From: Acidovorax carolinensis
GTDB taxonomy: Bacteria; Pseudomonadota; Gammaproteobacteria; Burkholderiales; Burkholderiaceae_C
Assembly: GCF_002157145.1 (NCBI RefSeq)
Contig: NZ_CP021361.1
Location: forward strand, 2,597,001 to 2,661,000
Direction: 5' to 3'
DNA length: 64,000 nucleotides
Notes under the pieces: generated by a model
What the model was told of the DNA's origin: nothing
What the model saw: the letters and a program-made list of their open reading frames with translations, nothing else
The model's database searches: none
Part shown: positions 55,085 to 63,794 of the stretch, one piece after another
How positions within the stretch are numbered: position 1 is the stretch's first letter
How the letters are laid out: every line of letters starts with the position of its first letter
Made by a program: the position numbers and the translations under genes

Positions 55085-56597
55085 CACCATCCGTGCCAGC
55101 TTTTTTGGGCTGGTACTTGAGCAACCAATTCGTCAGGGTTTGGTAACTGCCAAGATCCAACAGCTTCGCTGCCTCAGTCTTGTTGCCACGACTCTGCTCC
55201 ATAGCTCTATCCAGGTAGTGTCGAGCCACATCTGCCATCAGATCAGGCAGTGAGAACCCCTCGCCAAGTGACGCTCCAAGAATGGCATCGTCTGTGCCGG
55301 TGGATGTGAGCGAGAGAACCTCATCGATATCCTTGGCTGCTATTTCCTCTCCTGGCGCCCAGATGGATGCCCTCAAAAGCGCGTTGTGCAGCTCCCTCAC
55401 ATTGCCCGGCCAGGCGTGACGAAGAAGAAGATTTCTTGCACTAACAGACAAGGTCTTATGTTTGAAGCCCGGCTGTGAAGTTGCTTCGCGGTTGATCTGC
55501 GCCAGCAAAGCGTCGACCAATAGATTGAGGTCCCCTTCGCGAGCGCGCAGGGGAGGCAATGCCAAGATGCCAACAGCGATTCGATGAAACACATCCTCTC
55601 TGAATCGCCCCGCCCGAACTTCTTCCGGAAGAACCCGGTTGGTAGCGGCGACTATGCGCACATCGATTTTTCGGGACTTACTGGCCCCCAGGCGCGTCAC
55701 TTCATGCTCCTGGAGTACGCGCAGAAGTCGAACCTGTGACTGCAGGGGCAGTTCACCGATTTCGTCCAAAAAAAGCGTTCCGCCATCGGCCGACTCAAAG
55801 TAGCCAGCACGGGTTGTATGGGCACCGGTGAACGCGCCCTTCTCATGACCAAACAGTTCGGAATCGATCAACTCGAGAGGGATGGCCCCGCAGTTGACCG
55901 CGACAAAGGGCGCATCTTTTCGCTTGCTGGAAGCGTGGATCGCACGTGCGAAGAGTTCCTTGCCGGTCCCGGACTCCCCTTGGATCAATACGGGCAGATC
56001 CCGTTGGGCCAATCTCTGCGCCATCGCGACTACGCGCTTCATTGCACTGCAGCGATGGATGATGTTGCCGAACTCCGGCGCAGCAGGCGGCAACCCCTGC
56101 ACAAGGTGCGCCAGCGCCTCGTCAGCCGCCTTGCTTGCAACAGGAAGAAACTCAGCAGCCAGGTCGAATGGAACAACGACAGGACGCACGCCGTGTTCAC
56201 GAGAGGATTCGATGAGACTGGCCCCGTACTTGGCTTTCGCCAACAGCACCCAGACAGCAGCCATGGCAGGGGTGCCAGGGCTCACGTGAAAAGTGAACGG
56301 CAGTTCAGGAGAAGAAGTGAGCGTCGCGGACACCGCTCCGTTGGCTGCAACGTATATATCTTCGAAATCAGTGGGGCTTCGCAGTTTTGCGTACCGCACC
56401 TCTGTAGCCCCCGTGAATTTGCCGCTCAGCCACGCCACGAAGTTCTGCGTTTTCTGCAGCCCGTGATCTGACAGGAGCACTAGACGGTGATACACCCCGG
56501 TCTCCAGCGCCATCAAGATGGGACCGAAGTCTGTGCCCGACGCATCCTCCGAGGCGCGGAGGTCTGAATTACCAAGCCAGGCAAAAAGTGCGGACAT
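55080..56597 (-). CDS. RtcR-like sigma-54 activator with N-terminal CARF-like domain
   Basis: A 505-aa bacterial enhancer-binding protein. The N-terminal ~170 residues resemble RtcR: DFEDIYV parallels DFEEVYA, and FHVSPGTPAMAAVWVLLAKA parallels the TTGT...WFLLAEA segment; RtcR carries a CARF domain. The AAA+ core has Walker A QGESGTGKE, the sigma-54-contacting GAFTGA loop, Walker B LFLDEIGE and arginine-finger region. A Fis-type HTH ends the protein (NKTEAAKLLDLGSYQTLTNW). It probably activates the operon that follows when an RNA-end or cyclic-nucleotide ligand binds the CARF part. No strong RBS is visible at ATG 56597. Confidence 0.9.
   Translation of the reverse strand: MSALFAWLGNSDLRASEDASGTDFGPILMALETGVYHRLVLLSDHGLQKTQNFVAWLSGKFTGATEVRYAKLRSPTDFEDIYVAANGAVSATLTSSPELPFTFHVSPGTPAMAAVWVLLAKAKYGASLIESSREHGVRPVVVPFDLAAEFLPVASKAADEALAHLVQGLPPAAPEFGNIIHRCSAMKRVVAMAQRLAQRDLPVLIQGESGTGKELFARAIHASSKRKDAPFVAVNCGAIPLELIDSELFGHEKGAFTGAHTTRAGYFESADGGTLFLDEIGELPLQSQVRLLRVLQEHEVTRLGASKSRKIDVRIVAATNRVLPEEVRAGRFREDVFHRIAVGILALPPLRAREGDLNLLVDALLAQINREATSQPGFKHKTLSVSARNLLLRHAWPGNVRELHNALLRASIWAPGEEIAAKDIDEVLSLTSTGTDDAILGASLGEGFSLPDLMADVARHYLDRAMEQSRGNKTEAAKLLDLGSYQTLTNWLLKYQPKKAGTDGA
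55082..55098 (-). promoter_or_regulatory. Sigma-54 (-24/-12) promoter of the defence operon
   Basis: On the minus strand 55098 to 55082 reads TGGCACGGATGGTGCAT. GG and GC are separated by exactly 10 bases and the match to TGGCACG-N4-TTGCW fails at one position. Transcription would start near 55072, ~26 bases before the VWA ATG at 55046. The site lies inside the last codons of the activator gene. The presence of a sigma-54 activator next to it strongly supports the call. Confidence 0.85.
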
Positions 56598-56746
56598 CAG
56601 GCATAAGAAATTATGTTTTTACATAAGTTTCATTCTATCCTGCGCAGCACGCATTCGGATTGGCGCCAAGCACCCAAGGCGAATGAAAACATGTTGATCA
56701 ACAACGTACACTGGGCTGAGAAAGTCACCGGAAGCAATGGCTTCTG
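56598..56746. promoter_or_regulatory. Control region of the activator gene with TTATG repeats
   Basis: CATAA (56602), TTATG (56611) and CATAA (56622) lie within 25 bases directly upstream of the activator start. TTATGT-tttt-ACATAA is a perfect 6-base-arm inverted repeat. The arrangement suggests an operator for autoregulation. No -24/-12 element with the right spacing was found here. Confidence 0.55.
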
Positions 56747-56936
56747 TCAATCAGGCCTCGGCATCGCCTCTCCTGAGCGGGCATCTTCTGGCGTTGGCTG
56801 CAGAGCTGCAGCCTCTATAAAGTCAGCCACCGTCTGCCATCCAGAGCGCAGTTGCGCTTCGCTTTTGCCAACGTAGTGACCCAAGGTCACGTCCCCTGCG
56901 ACCGAGTGGTTCAGCATTCGTTTCAGCAAGCCACCT
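56747..56936 (-). pseudogene. Tyrosine integrase C-terminal fragment cut by IS21
   Basis: The minus strand from the IS border encodes LLKRMLNHSVAGDVTLGHYV, then EAQLRSGWQTVADFI and a stop at 56747. The HYV tyrosine is the expected nucleophile and this is the usual end of phage/ICE integrases. Everything upstream of ~60 C-terminal residues is missing. This is likely the remains of the integrase that placed the island or the defence segment. Confidence 0.75.
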
Positions 56937-57053
56937 TGTTGGCGCCGACCGAAAACTGAGCCACTTTTGAGGGTAGTGCCGACCCAAAACTGAGCCAGGT
57001 GAACAACTTAATCTGCTGCTTTTTTGTGCAGCAGAGGACAAGGAGTGATCACC

Positions 57054-58598
57054 ATGGACATGATTGGCAGGATCCGGCATTTGTATGCCCGCAAGAACAA
57101 ATCGGAGCGCGAGATATCGCGCATGACAGGGCTATCGCGCAACACGGTGGCGAAGTGGCTGCACGGCGAGGTGGACGGCCCACCGAGGTACCGCCGCAGC
57201 GAACAGCCCAACAAACTGACGGCGTTTCATGACGCGCTCATGCTGGCCTTGAAGGCCGATGCACGGCGGCCCAAACACGAGCGGCGCACGGCCAAGGCGC
57301 TGTACGCCGAGATCAGGCAAGCGGGCTACGAAGGGGGTTACACGCGGGTGACCGACTTCATCCGGGCGTGGCGCCAGAGCGAGGGTCAGGGGGCGGCCGT
57401 CAATGCCTTCGTGCCGCTGGCCTTCGAGCTGGGAGAGGCTTTCCAGTTCGACTGGAGCGAGGAAGGCATGGTGATCGGCGGCATCTACTACCGGGTGCAG
57501 GTCTCGCATATGAAGCTGTGTGCTTCGCGGGCCTTCTGGCTGGTGGCGTACCCCAGCCAGGGTCACGAGATGCTGTTCGATGCCCACACCCGATCGTTCG
57601 CCGCGCTGGGCGGCGTGGCACGCCGGGGCATCTACGACAACATGAAGACCGCTGTAGACAAGGTCAAGAAGGGCAAGGGACGCATCGTCAACGAGCGCTT
57701 TGCCACCATGTGCGCGCACTACCTCTATGACCCGGACTTCTGCAACGTGGCCAGCGGCTGGGAGAAAGGGGTGGTGGAGAAGAACGTGCAGGACAGCCGC
57801 CGACGCATCTGGATCGACGCGGCGCAGATCAAGTTCGGCAGCTTCACCGAACTCAACGCCTGGCTGGGCCAGCGCTGCCGCGCGTTGTGGGACGAGGTAC
57901 GCCACCCCGAGCACAAGCAGTTCAGCGTGTCGGAGATGCTCGAACACGAGCGGGCGCACCTCATGCCCATGCCGCTGCCCTTCGACGGCTACGTCGAGAA
58001 ACCCGCGCGGGTTTCCAGCACCTGCCTGGTGTCTGTGGCGCGCAACCGGTATTCGGTGCCGTGCGAACGCGTGGGCCAGATGGTGAGCACGCGGCTGTAC
58101 CCGGGCCGCGTGGTCATCGTGGCCGATGATGAGGTCATCGCCCGCCACGAACGTCTGAGCAACGCGGGCGAGACCCGGTACGACTGGCAGCACTACATCC
58201 CGCTGCTGCAGAGAAAGCCCGGGGCGCTGAGAAACGGAGCGCCCTTTGCGGACATGCCCGAGCCACTGCAGCGGCTGCGCCGCGGGCTATTGCGTAACCC
58301 GGGAGGCGACCGGGTGATGGCGCAAGTGCTGGCGATTGTGCTTGGCGCCGGTCTGGACGCGGTGCTGGTGGCCATCGAGCTGGCGCTGGAGAGCGGTGCG
58401 CCAGGCAAGGTGAGCGTGGAGCATGTGGTCAACGTGCTGAGCCGGCTCAACGCGCAGCCGGCACCTCCCACGGCGGCCACACGGCTGAAGGTGACAACGC
58501 CACCGCTGGCAAACACGGCCCGCTACGACAGCCTTCGGGCCGACACCGCGGACAGTGCCGTGGGCGCCACCACCGAAGGAGCCCGCCATGAAGACTGA
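57054..58598 (+). CDS. istA: IS21 transposase IstA, copy 2
   Basis: A 514-aa DDE transposase with the same HTH and catalytic motifs as copy 1 ([25 protein letters not shown]). Start ATG 57054 behind AAGGAG; a start 10 codons upstream is possible. Confidence 0.95.
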   Translation: MDMIGRIRHLYARKNKSEREISRMTGLSRNTVAKWLHGEVDGPPRYRRSEQPNKLTAFHDALMLALKADARRPKHERRTAKALYAEIRQAGYEGGYTRVTDFIRAWRQSEGQGAAVNAFVPLAFELGEAFQFDWSEEGMVIGGIYYRVQVSHMKLCASRAFWLVAYPSQGHEMLFDAHTRSFAALGGVARRGIYDNMKTAVDKVKKGKGRIVNERFATMCAHYLYDPDFCNVASGWEKGVVEKNVQDSRRRIWIDAAQIKFGSFTELNAWLGQRCRALWDEVRHPEHKQFSVSEMLEHERAHLMPMPLPFDGYVEKPARVSSTCLVSVARNRYSVPCERVGQMVSTRLYPGRVVIVADDEVIARHERLSNAGETRYDWQHYIPLLQRKPGALRNGAPFADMPEPLQRLRRGLLRNPGGDRVMAQVLAIVLGAGLDAVLVAIELALESGAPGKVSVEHVVNVLSRLNAQPAPPTAATRLKVTTPPLANTARYDSLRADTADSAVGATTEGARHED

Positions 58599-59409
58599 TG
58601 TGCTGGTCGAACTCAAGGCGCTGCGCCTGCACGGCATGGCCGGTGCCTGGGCTGATCTGGTCGAGCAAGGCGGTGGCGATGGCGGCGGCCTGGGCATCGA
58701 GACCTCGCGCTGGCTGATCGAGCACCTGCTGCAGGCCGAGGGCACGGACCGGGCGATGCGCTCGATCAGCCACCAGATGCACGCGGCGAAGTTCCCGGTG
58801 CACCGGGACATGGCGGGCTTTGACTTCTCGGTCTCGCCGGTGGACCGAAAGCTCGTCACCACGCTGGCCGGCACTGCCTTTACCGACGAGGCGCACAACG
58901 TGGTGCTGGTGGGCGGCCCGGGCACGGGCAAGACCCATCTGGCCACTGCCATCGGCGTCTCGGGCATCACCCGCCATGGCAAGCGGGTGCGGTTCTACTC
59001 CACGGTCGATCTGGTTAACGCACTGGAGCAGGAGAAGGCGCAGGGCAAGGCCGGTCGCATCGCCACCAGCTTGCTGCGCATGGACCTGATCATCCTGGAC
59101 GAGCTGGGTTATCTGCCGTTCAGCCAGGCCGGCGGGGCGCTGCTGTTCCACCTGCTGAGCAAGCTGTACGAACACACCAGCGTGATGATCACGACCAACC
59201 TGGACTTCGCCGAATGGTCCAGCGTGTTCGGCGACGCGAAGATGACCACCGCGCTGCTGGACCGTCTCACGCACCACTGCCACATCGTGGAGACGGGCAA
59301 CGAGTCGATCCGGTTCAGCCGCAGCACGGCCGCTGCGAAGAAGCGGATCAAGGCCCGGGAACAGGACCGAAAGAGTGCCTCAACGCAGGCTGAGCCCGAC
59401 CCATTCTGA
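58588..59409 (+). CDS. istB: IS21 helper ATPase IstB, copy 2
   Basis: A 273-aa AAA+ ATPase identical to copy 1, with Walker [11 protein letters not shown] and Walker [11 protein letters not shown]. The start overlaps the istA stop by 11 bases. An inverted repeat (GGGCAAGCCGC / GCGGCTTGCCC) follows the gene at 59424-59462. Confidence 0.95.
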   Translation: MKTDVLVELKALRLHGMAGAWADLVEQGGGDGGGLGIETSRWLIEHLLQAEGTDRAMRSISHQMHAAKFPVHRDMAGFDFSVSPVDRKLVTTLAGTAFTDEAHNVVLVGGPGTGKTHLATAIGVSGITRHGKRVRFYSTVDLVNALEQEKAQGKAGRIATSLLRMDLIILDELGYLPFSQAGGALLFHLLSKLYEHTSVMITTNLDFAEWSSVFGDAKMTTALLDRLTHHCHIVETGNESIRFSRSTAAAKKRIKAREQDRKSASTQAEPDPF

Positions 59410-59605
59410 GCAGGCACCGCGCAGGGCAAGCCGCTACGGGCTACGCCCTTCGCGGCTTGCCCAGCGCCTTCAACACATCAGCAAGGAGATCAGCAAACCA
59501 GGATAGCACCTACACTTATCCACAGCCGACCCTTGAAACGTCGGCTTCCACCCCTGGCTCAATATTCAGTCGGCACGGTGGCTCAGATTTGGATCGGCGC
59601 CGACA

Positions 59606-60106
59606 GGCCCACCCAGTCTGGAGTCCTGCACGCGGGACGTCTATGCGCCCGGGGCATCTTTTGATATTGCCACCGTCACCCGTATCGCATATGACGTTGC
59701 GTCTGCAGCATGCCATTTGCACCAGCAGGGAATCCTGCACGGAGACCTTTACGCCCATAACATCCTGCACGATGAGCGAGGCCACGCCTTGCTGGGCGAT
59801 TTTGGGGCCGCTTCGTTTTACCCCCCCACCTGGGAACAGCGGGCCACAGGGATACAACAAATTGAGGTGCGCGCTTTCGACTGCCTGCTGGAGGAGTTGA
59901 TTGAACGGTGCGACGAGTCAACAGGACCTCAGGGTGGTCTGACAACCCTCACCCAATTGAAAGCCCATTGCCTTTCCGACGGCCCAGAAAGCCGGCCTTT
60001 GTTTGAAGCGATGGTGCCAGTGCTCGGTGAACTTGCGGCTTCATGTGCCACCCAGGGCCACCCGTCTATTGAGACCGCACCCGCAGAGCTTGCGCAACGC
60101 GATTGA
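59606..60106 (+). pseudogene. Protein kinase-like gene, 5' part lost to IS21
   Basis: An open frame runs from the IS border (SLESCTRDVYAPGASF) through a kinase catalytic loop LHGDLYAHNILHD and a metal motif LGDFGAASF to a stop at 60104-60106. It resembles the C-terminal kinase part of leucine-rich-repeat kinases seen in Burkholderiales. The ATP-binding lobe and start are missing, so it is not expected to work. It marks the chromosomal side of the island junction. Confidence 0.75.
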
Positions 60107-60197
60107 GCGCATTGCCGGTGACGCGGATGGATTATTCCTCCTCGCCCGCGTGCAGTCATTTGCCCCACAATCCCTTGCTTTCCCGAAGCACAGCAAC

Positions 60198-60953
60198 ATG
60201 CCCCCTCAACTGCCCTGGCTGGAGCCAGAGGATTCTTTGCCAGATCCTTCCACCGCATGGGGGGCAGACAGCCCTGCTCCCGGCCTCTTGGCAGCGGGCG
60301 GGGCCCTTGACGCAGCGCATTTACGCGCTGCCTACACCCAGGGCACATTTCCATGGTTCAGCACCGGCCAGCCGATTCTCTGGTGGGCACCGGATCCTCG
60401 CATGGTGCTGGAGGTGGCAGCATTCCGACTGCATCGCTCCCTGCGAAAAACCCTGCAGAGATTTCGGGCCAACCCGGCCTGTGAAATCCGCATCGACTCC
60501 GCCTTTGGCAAGGTCATCCGGGCATGCTCCAGCACCCCTCGGGACGGACAGAACGGCACCTGGATCGTTCCCGACATGGTGGTCGCCTATGAGGCGCTGC
60601 ACGCGCAAGGAATGGCGCACAGCGTCGAAACGTGGGTGGACGGAAAGCTGGCAGGTGGACTGTATTGCGTGGCGATCGGCCACGCCGTGTTTGGCGAATC
60701 GATGTTTGCCCATGCTACGGACGCCTCCAAGATCGCGCTGGCCGCACTGGTGTGCATGTGCCGTCGCAACAGCGTCGAACTGATTGACTGCCAGCAAAAC
60801 ACATCGCACCTGGCATCGCTCGGCGCTCGCGAAATGCCCCGCGCGGAGTTCCTGCAACATGTCCAAGGCCAGAGCGCCCGGCCGCCCATTCCGTGGCATT
60901 TTGAGCCCGTATACTGGAATGAACTGCTGCTTCCCCCGGCGCTCACGGCATGA
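60198..60953 (+). CDS. aat: Leucyl/phenylalanyl-tRNA--protein transferase
   Basis: A 251-aa cytoplasmic enzyme that adds Leu or Phe to N-terminal Arg/Lys of proteins, creating N-degrons for ClpS-ClpAP. Family segments: [38 protein letters not shown] and GESMFAH. Length is normal. The ATG at 60198 gives the family N-terminus ([13 protein letters not shown]); the frame is open further upstream. The stop overlaps bpt (ATGA). Confidence 0.95.
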   Translation: MPPQLPWLEPEDSLPDPSTAWGADSPAPGLLAAGGALDAAHLRAAYTQGTFPWFSTGQPILWWAPDPRMVLEVAAFRLHRSLRKTLQRFRANPACEIRIDSAFGKVIRACSSTPRDGQNGTWIVPDMVVAYEALHAQGMAHSVETWVDGKLAGGLYCVAIGHAVFGESMFAHATDASKIALAALVCMCRRNSVELIDCQQNTSHLASLGAREMPRAEFLQHVQGQSARPPIPWHFEPVYWNELLLPPALTA

Positions 60954-61711
60954 CGCAACTCAACGACCTCCCGCTGCAAACGCTTCAGTTCTATGCAACC
61001 GCCCCCTACCCGTGCAGTTATCTGCCCGACAGGCAGGCGCGGTCGCAGGTCGCCACACCCAGCCACCTGATTCAAACCGATGTCTATTCGGGCTTGGTGA
61101 CCCAGGGGTTCCGGCGCAGCGGCATGTTCACATACCGCCCCTACTGCGACGGTTGCCAGGCATGTGTGCCCTTGCGCATCAAGGTGAACGATTTCAAGCC
61201 CGATCGCAGTCAACGCAGAGCTGCTTCACGCCATGGGCACTTGCAGGCCAGGGTATTGAGGTTGTGTTTTATTCCCGAGCATTACCAACTGTACCGGCTG
61301 TACCAGAATGCCCGCCATCCGGGCGGCGGCATGGACCACGACAGCGTTGATCAATACACACAGTTCCTGCTGCAAAGCCGCGTAAACACGCGCCTCGTGG
61401 AATTCCGCGAACTTGATGCATCGGGCGGGGCGGGTCAGCTCAAGATGGTGTCCATCCTGGACATCCTGGAAGATGGTCTGTCAGCCGTCTACACGTTCTA
61501 CGCACCAGACGCACATTGCAGCTATGGCACGTACAACGTGATGTGGCAGATTGCCCAGGCCAAGTCCTTGGGCCTGCCCCATGTGTACCTGGGTTACTGG
61601 ATCCAGGAAAGCGCGAAGATGAACTACAAAGCCCGGTTCATTCCCCATGAAATTCGGGTGGCAAACAGATGGATCTGCCCACCAGCTCCGCACGCGTCCG
61701 GGGCGCATTAG
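60950..61711 (+). CDS. bpt: Aspartate/glutamate leucyltransferase
   Basis: A 253-aa ATE/Bpt-family transferase that adds Leu to proteins starting with Asp or Glu, a second branch of the N-degron pathway. Signatures: [23 protein letters not shown] with its cysteines, and [19 protein letters not shown]. It is coupled to aat, so both N-end rule transferases are co-expressed. Confidence 0.95.
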   Translation: MTQLNDLPLQTLQFYATAPYPCSYLPDRQARSQVATPSHLIQTDVYSGLVTQGFRRSGMFTYRPYCDGCQACVPLRIKVNDFKPDRSQRRAASRHGHLQARVLRLCFIPEHYQLYRLYQNARHPGGGMDHDSVDQYTQFLLQSRVNTRLVEFRELDASGGAGQLKMVSILDILEDGLSAVYTFYAPDAHCSYGTYNVMWQIAQAKSLGLPHVYLGYWIQESAKMNYKARFIPHEIRVANRWICPPAPHASGAH

Positions 61712-61765
61712 CGCCTGCCACATTTCACAAGATAAAATGCAGTGATTCCCGTCTCATAACATCCC

Positions 61766-62575
61766 ATGAAGAAAAAAGATCCAGGCGTCCCCGTGAAACC
61801 CAGCGTTCAGGTGCTCGAACGCATGTTCACGCTGATCGATGTCCTGGCATCCCGCGAAGAAGCCATATCGCTCAAGGAAATCAGCGAAAAAACCGGCCTG
61901 CACCCCTCCACCACCCATCGCATCCTGAACGACCTGACCATTGGCCGCTTCGTCGACCGACCTGAATCGGGCAGCTACCGTTTGGGCATGAGGCTGCTGG
62001 AACTCGGCAATCTCGTCAAGGCTCGCCTGAGTGTGCGCGATGCGGCACTTGCGCCCATGCGCAATCTGCACAAGCTGATTCAGCAGCCCGTGAACCTCAG
62101 CATGCGGCAGGGCGATGAAATTGTGTATGTCGAGCGCGCCTACAGCGAACGCTCTGGAATGCAAGTGGTGCGAGCGATCGGCGGGCGCGCTCCTTTGCAC
62201 CTCACATCCACCGGCAAGCTGTTTCTGGCGCTCGACGATCCACAACGCGTGCGCGCATATGCCACGCGCACCGGGCTGGCAGGACACACCCGCAACAGCA
62301 TCACCCAGCTGCCGATACTCGAGCGCGAATTGGCAAAGGCCCGCCAGTATGGCGTTGCCCGCGACAATGAAGAGCTGGAGCTTGGCGTGCGCTGCATGGC
62401 AGCAGGCGTCTTTGATGACCAGGGCAAGCTGGTGGCAGGCCTGTCCATATCCGCCCCCGCCGATCGCCTTGATGAGGGCTGGCTGCCCAAGCTGCAGGCC
62501 ACTGCCCACGAAATTTCCCTGGCGCTGGGCTACCTCTCCACCAAAGACACGACCGTCAGCTCCCCCGACGCGTGA
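61766..62575 (+). CDS. IclR-family transcriptional regulator
   Basis: A 269-aa regulator. The winged HTH is at ~14-70 (SLKEISEKTGLHPSTTHRILNDL). The effector-binding GAF-like domain follows, with RAIGGRAPLHLTSTGKLFLA and LELGVRCMAAGVFDDQG typical of IclR. No metabolic operon is adjacent, so the regulon cannot be inferred. A TAAAAT hexamer at about 61732 may be its -10. Confidence 0.92.
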   Translation: MKKKDPGVPVKPSVQVLERMFTLIDVLASREEAISLKEISEKTGLHPSTTHRILNDLTIGRFVDRPESGSYRLGMRLLELGNLVKARLSVRDAALAPMRNLHKLIQQPVNLSMRQGDEIVYVERAYSERSGMQVVRAIGGRAPLHLTSTGKLFLALDDPQRVRAYATRTGLAGHTRNSITQLPILERELAKARQYGVARDNEELELGVRCMAAGVFDDQGKLVAGLSISAPADRLDEGWLPKLQATAHEISLALGYLSTKDTTVSSPDA

Positions 62576-62609
62576 AGCAAGCCAGACAGCCGGGGAAATA
62601 CGTCGACAA

Positions 62610-63680
62610 TCAGCCTGCCCGGGCGGCCTGCAGTTTCGGGCCCAGCGCTGGTAAGGATTCCACCCACTGACGCACACGCTGCGCATCCCCCAGACGACTG
62701 AACTTGCCAGCCGAATCGAGAAAAACCATGATGAGCTTGCGCCCGGCAATGTGCGTCTGCATCACCAGGCACCTGCCCGCCTCGGAGATATAACCGGTCT
62801 TCTGCAACCCGATATTCCACTCCGGATTTTTCACCAGTCCATTGGTGTTGTTGTATTGCAGGGTCTTTTGCCCCACCGCGACCTCATAACCCGGAGAGGT
62901 GGAAAACTCACGCATCGTCGGATCCCCGTGGGCCACATTCACCAGTCGGGCCAGATCGCGCGCACTCGATTGGTTGCGGCTTGAAAGCCCCGTGGGCTCG
63001 ACATAGCTGGTGTCGGTCATTCCAATTGATCGTGCCTTGCTGTTCATCAAGGCGACAAAAGCATCCAGTCCGCCGGGATAGGTGCGACCCAGTGCGTGCG
63101 CTGCACGGTTTTCACTGGACATCAGCGCCAGATGCAGCAATTCACCACGGGTCAAAGTGGTACCCACACTCAGACGCGAACGACTCCCCTTTTCGGTATC
63201 CACATCATCCTGGGTGATGGTCAGGGGCTCGTCCATCGGCAGACGTGCCTGGGTGATGATGAGACCCGTCATCAGCTTGGTCAGCGATGCAATGGGCAAC
63301 ACCGCATGGTCGTTCTTGCTGACCAGAACTTCATTCGTGTCCTGATCAATCACGAATGCAACACTCGATTTCAGATCAAGGGGGTCGCTGACCTGATGCA
63401 GTCCGGCCATCTGGCCAAACGTCGGCTTGGCAGGCTCATACGCAATCCGTGTGGGGGCCTTGGCGGTGCGCGCCGTGGCACGTACCGCCTTGCTCGCACC
63501 TGCTGATTTACGCGGTACTGCGGCACGCTTGACGGTGGCGGACTGAACTTGCTGCTTTTTGACAGTCGCCTTCTTGCGTTCGCTCGCCTGAGCGGCTGGA
63601 GACAGCAGCGCGACGCTCACCACGAATAAACCAAAAGTCTGAAAAAAACGATTCAGTGCTGTGGGGCGGCGATGGTGCAT
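62610..63680 (-). CDS. pbpG: D-alanyl-D-alanine endopeptidase (PBP7-like)
   Basis: A 356-aa serine peptidase (S11) that trims peptidoglycan crosslinks in the periplasm. A signal peptide is present (residues ~10-30, ending AQA). A basic linker follows, then the catalytic motifs SLTK (LPIASLTKLMTGL), SEN (SSENRAAHALG) and KTG (LQKTGYISEAG). The start at ATG 63680 gives a signal peptide close to the N-terminus and is preceded by GGAG; the frame is open 22 codons further. It is convergent with the iclR gene, 34 bases apart. Confidence 0.92.
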   Translation of the reverse strand: MHHRRPTALNRFFQTFGLFVVSVALLSPAAQASERKKATVKKQQVQSATVKRAAVPRKSAGASKAVRATARTAKAPTRIAYEPAKPTFGQMAGLHQVSDPLDLKSSVAFVIDQDTNEVLVSKNDHAVLPIASLTKLMTGLIITQARLPMDEPLTITQDDVDTEKGSRSRLSVGTTLTRGELLHLALMSSENRAAHALGRTYPGGLDAFVALMNSKARSIGMTDTSYVEPTGLSSRNQSSARDLARLVNVAHGDPTMREFSTSPGYEVAVGQKTLQYNNTNGLVKNPEWNIGLQKTGYISEAGRCLVMQTHIAGRKLIMVFLDSAGKFSRLGDAQRVRQWVESLPALGPKLQAARAG

Positions 63681-63727
63681 CAAAGTGCTCCAAACGGTAA
63701 TAGATAAGGGCAGTGTACAGAATTGAA

Positions 63728-63763
63728 AAAAGTCGCGCAAGATCAATACCTTGCACGACTTTT
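63728..63763 (-). terminator. Rho-independent terminator of leuA
   Basis: AAAAGTCG-c-GCAAG and CTTGC-a-CGACTTTT form a 14-base stem with one mismatch (a G-U pair in RNA). On the minus strand it is followed by TTTTTT-like sequence. It lies 32 bases after the leuA stop. Confidence 0.8.
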
Positions 63764-63794
63764 CAATAAAGTGCGTGAATTATAGGTTCACACC

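Larger units (their letters stand above)
56937..59605 (+). mobile_element. IS21-family insertion sequence, copy 2 (istA/istB on plus strand)
   Basis: A 2669-base element, the same length as copy 1 and inverted relative to it. Ends are TGTTGGCGCC at 56937 and GGCGCCGACA at 59605. Encoded IstA and IstB are identical to those of copy 1 and the end sequences match. Flanks read ...CCACCT and GGCCCA..., with no target duplication. Left flank is an integrase tail, right flank a chromosomal kinase gene fragment. Confidence 0.95.

Noticed and set aside
56630..56720. Possible second sigma-54 promoter (TTGGCGCC region) upstream of the activator
   Set aside because: GG to GC spacing is 13 bases rather than 10, and no -12 element fits.
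59424..59462. Hairpin after istB as an independent genomic terminator
   Set aside because: It is present in both IS21 copies and belongs to the element.
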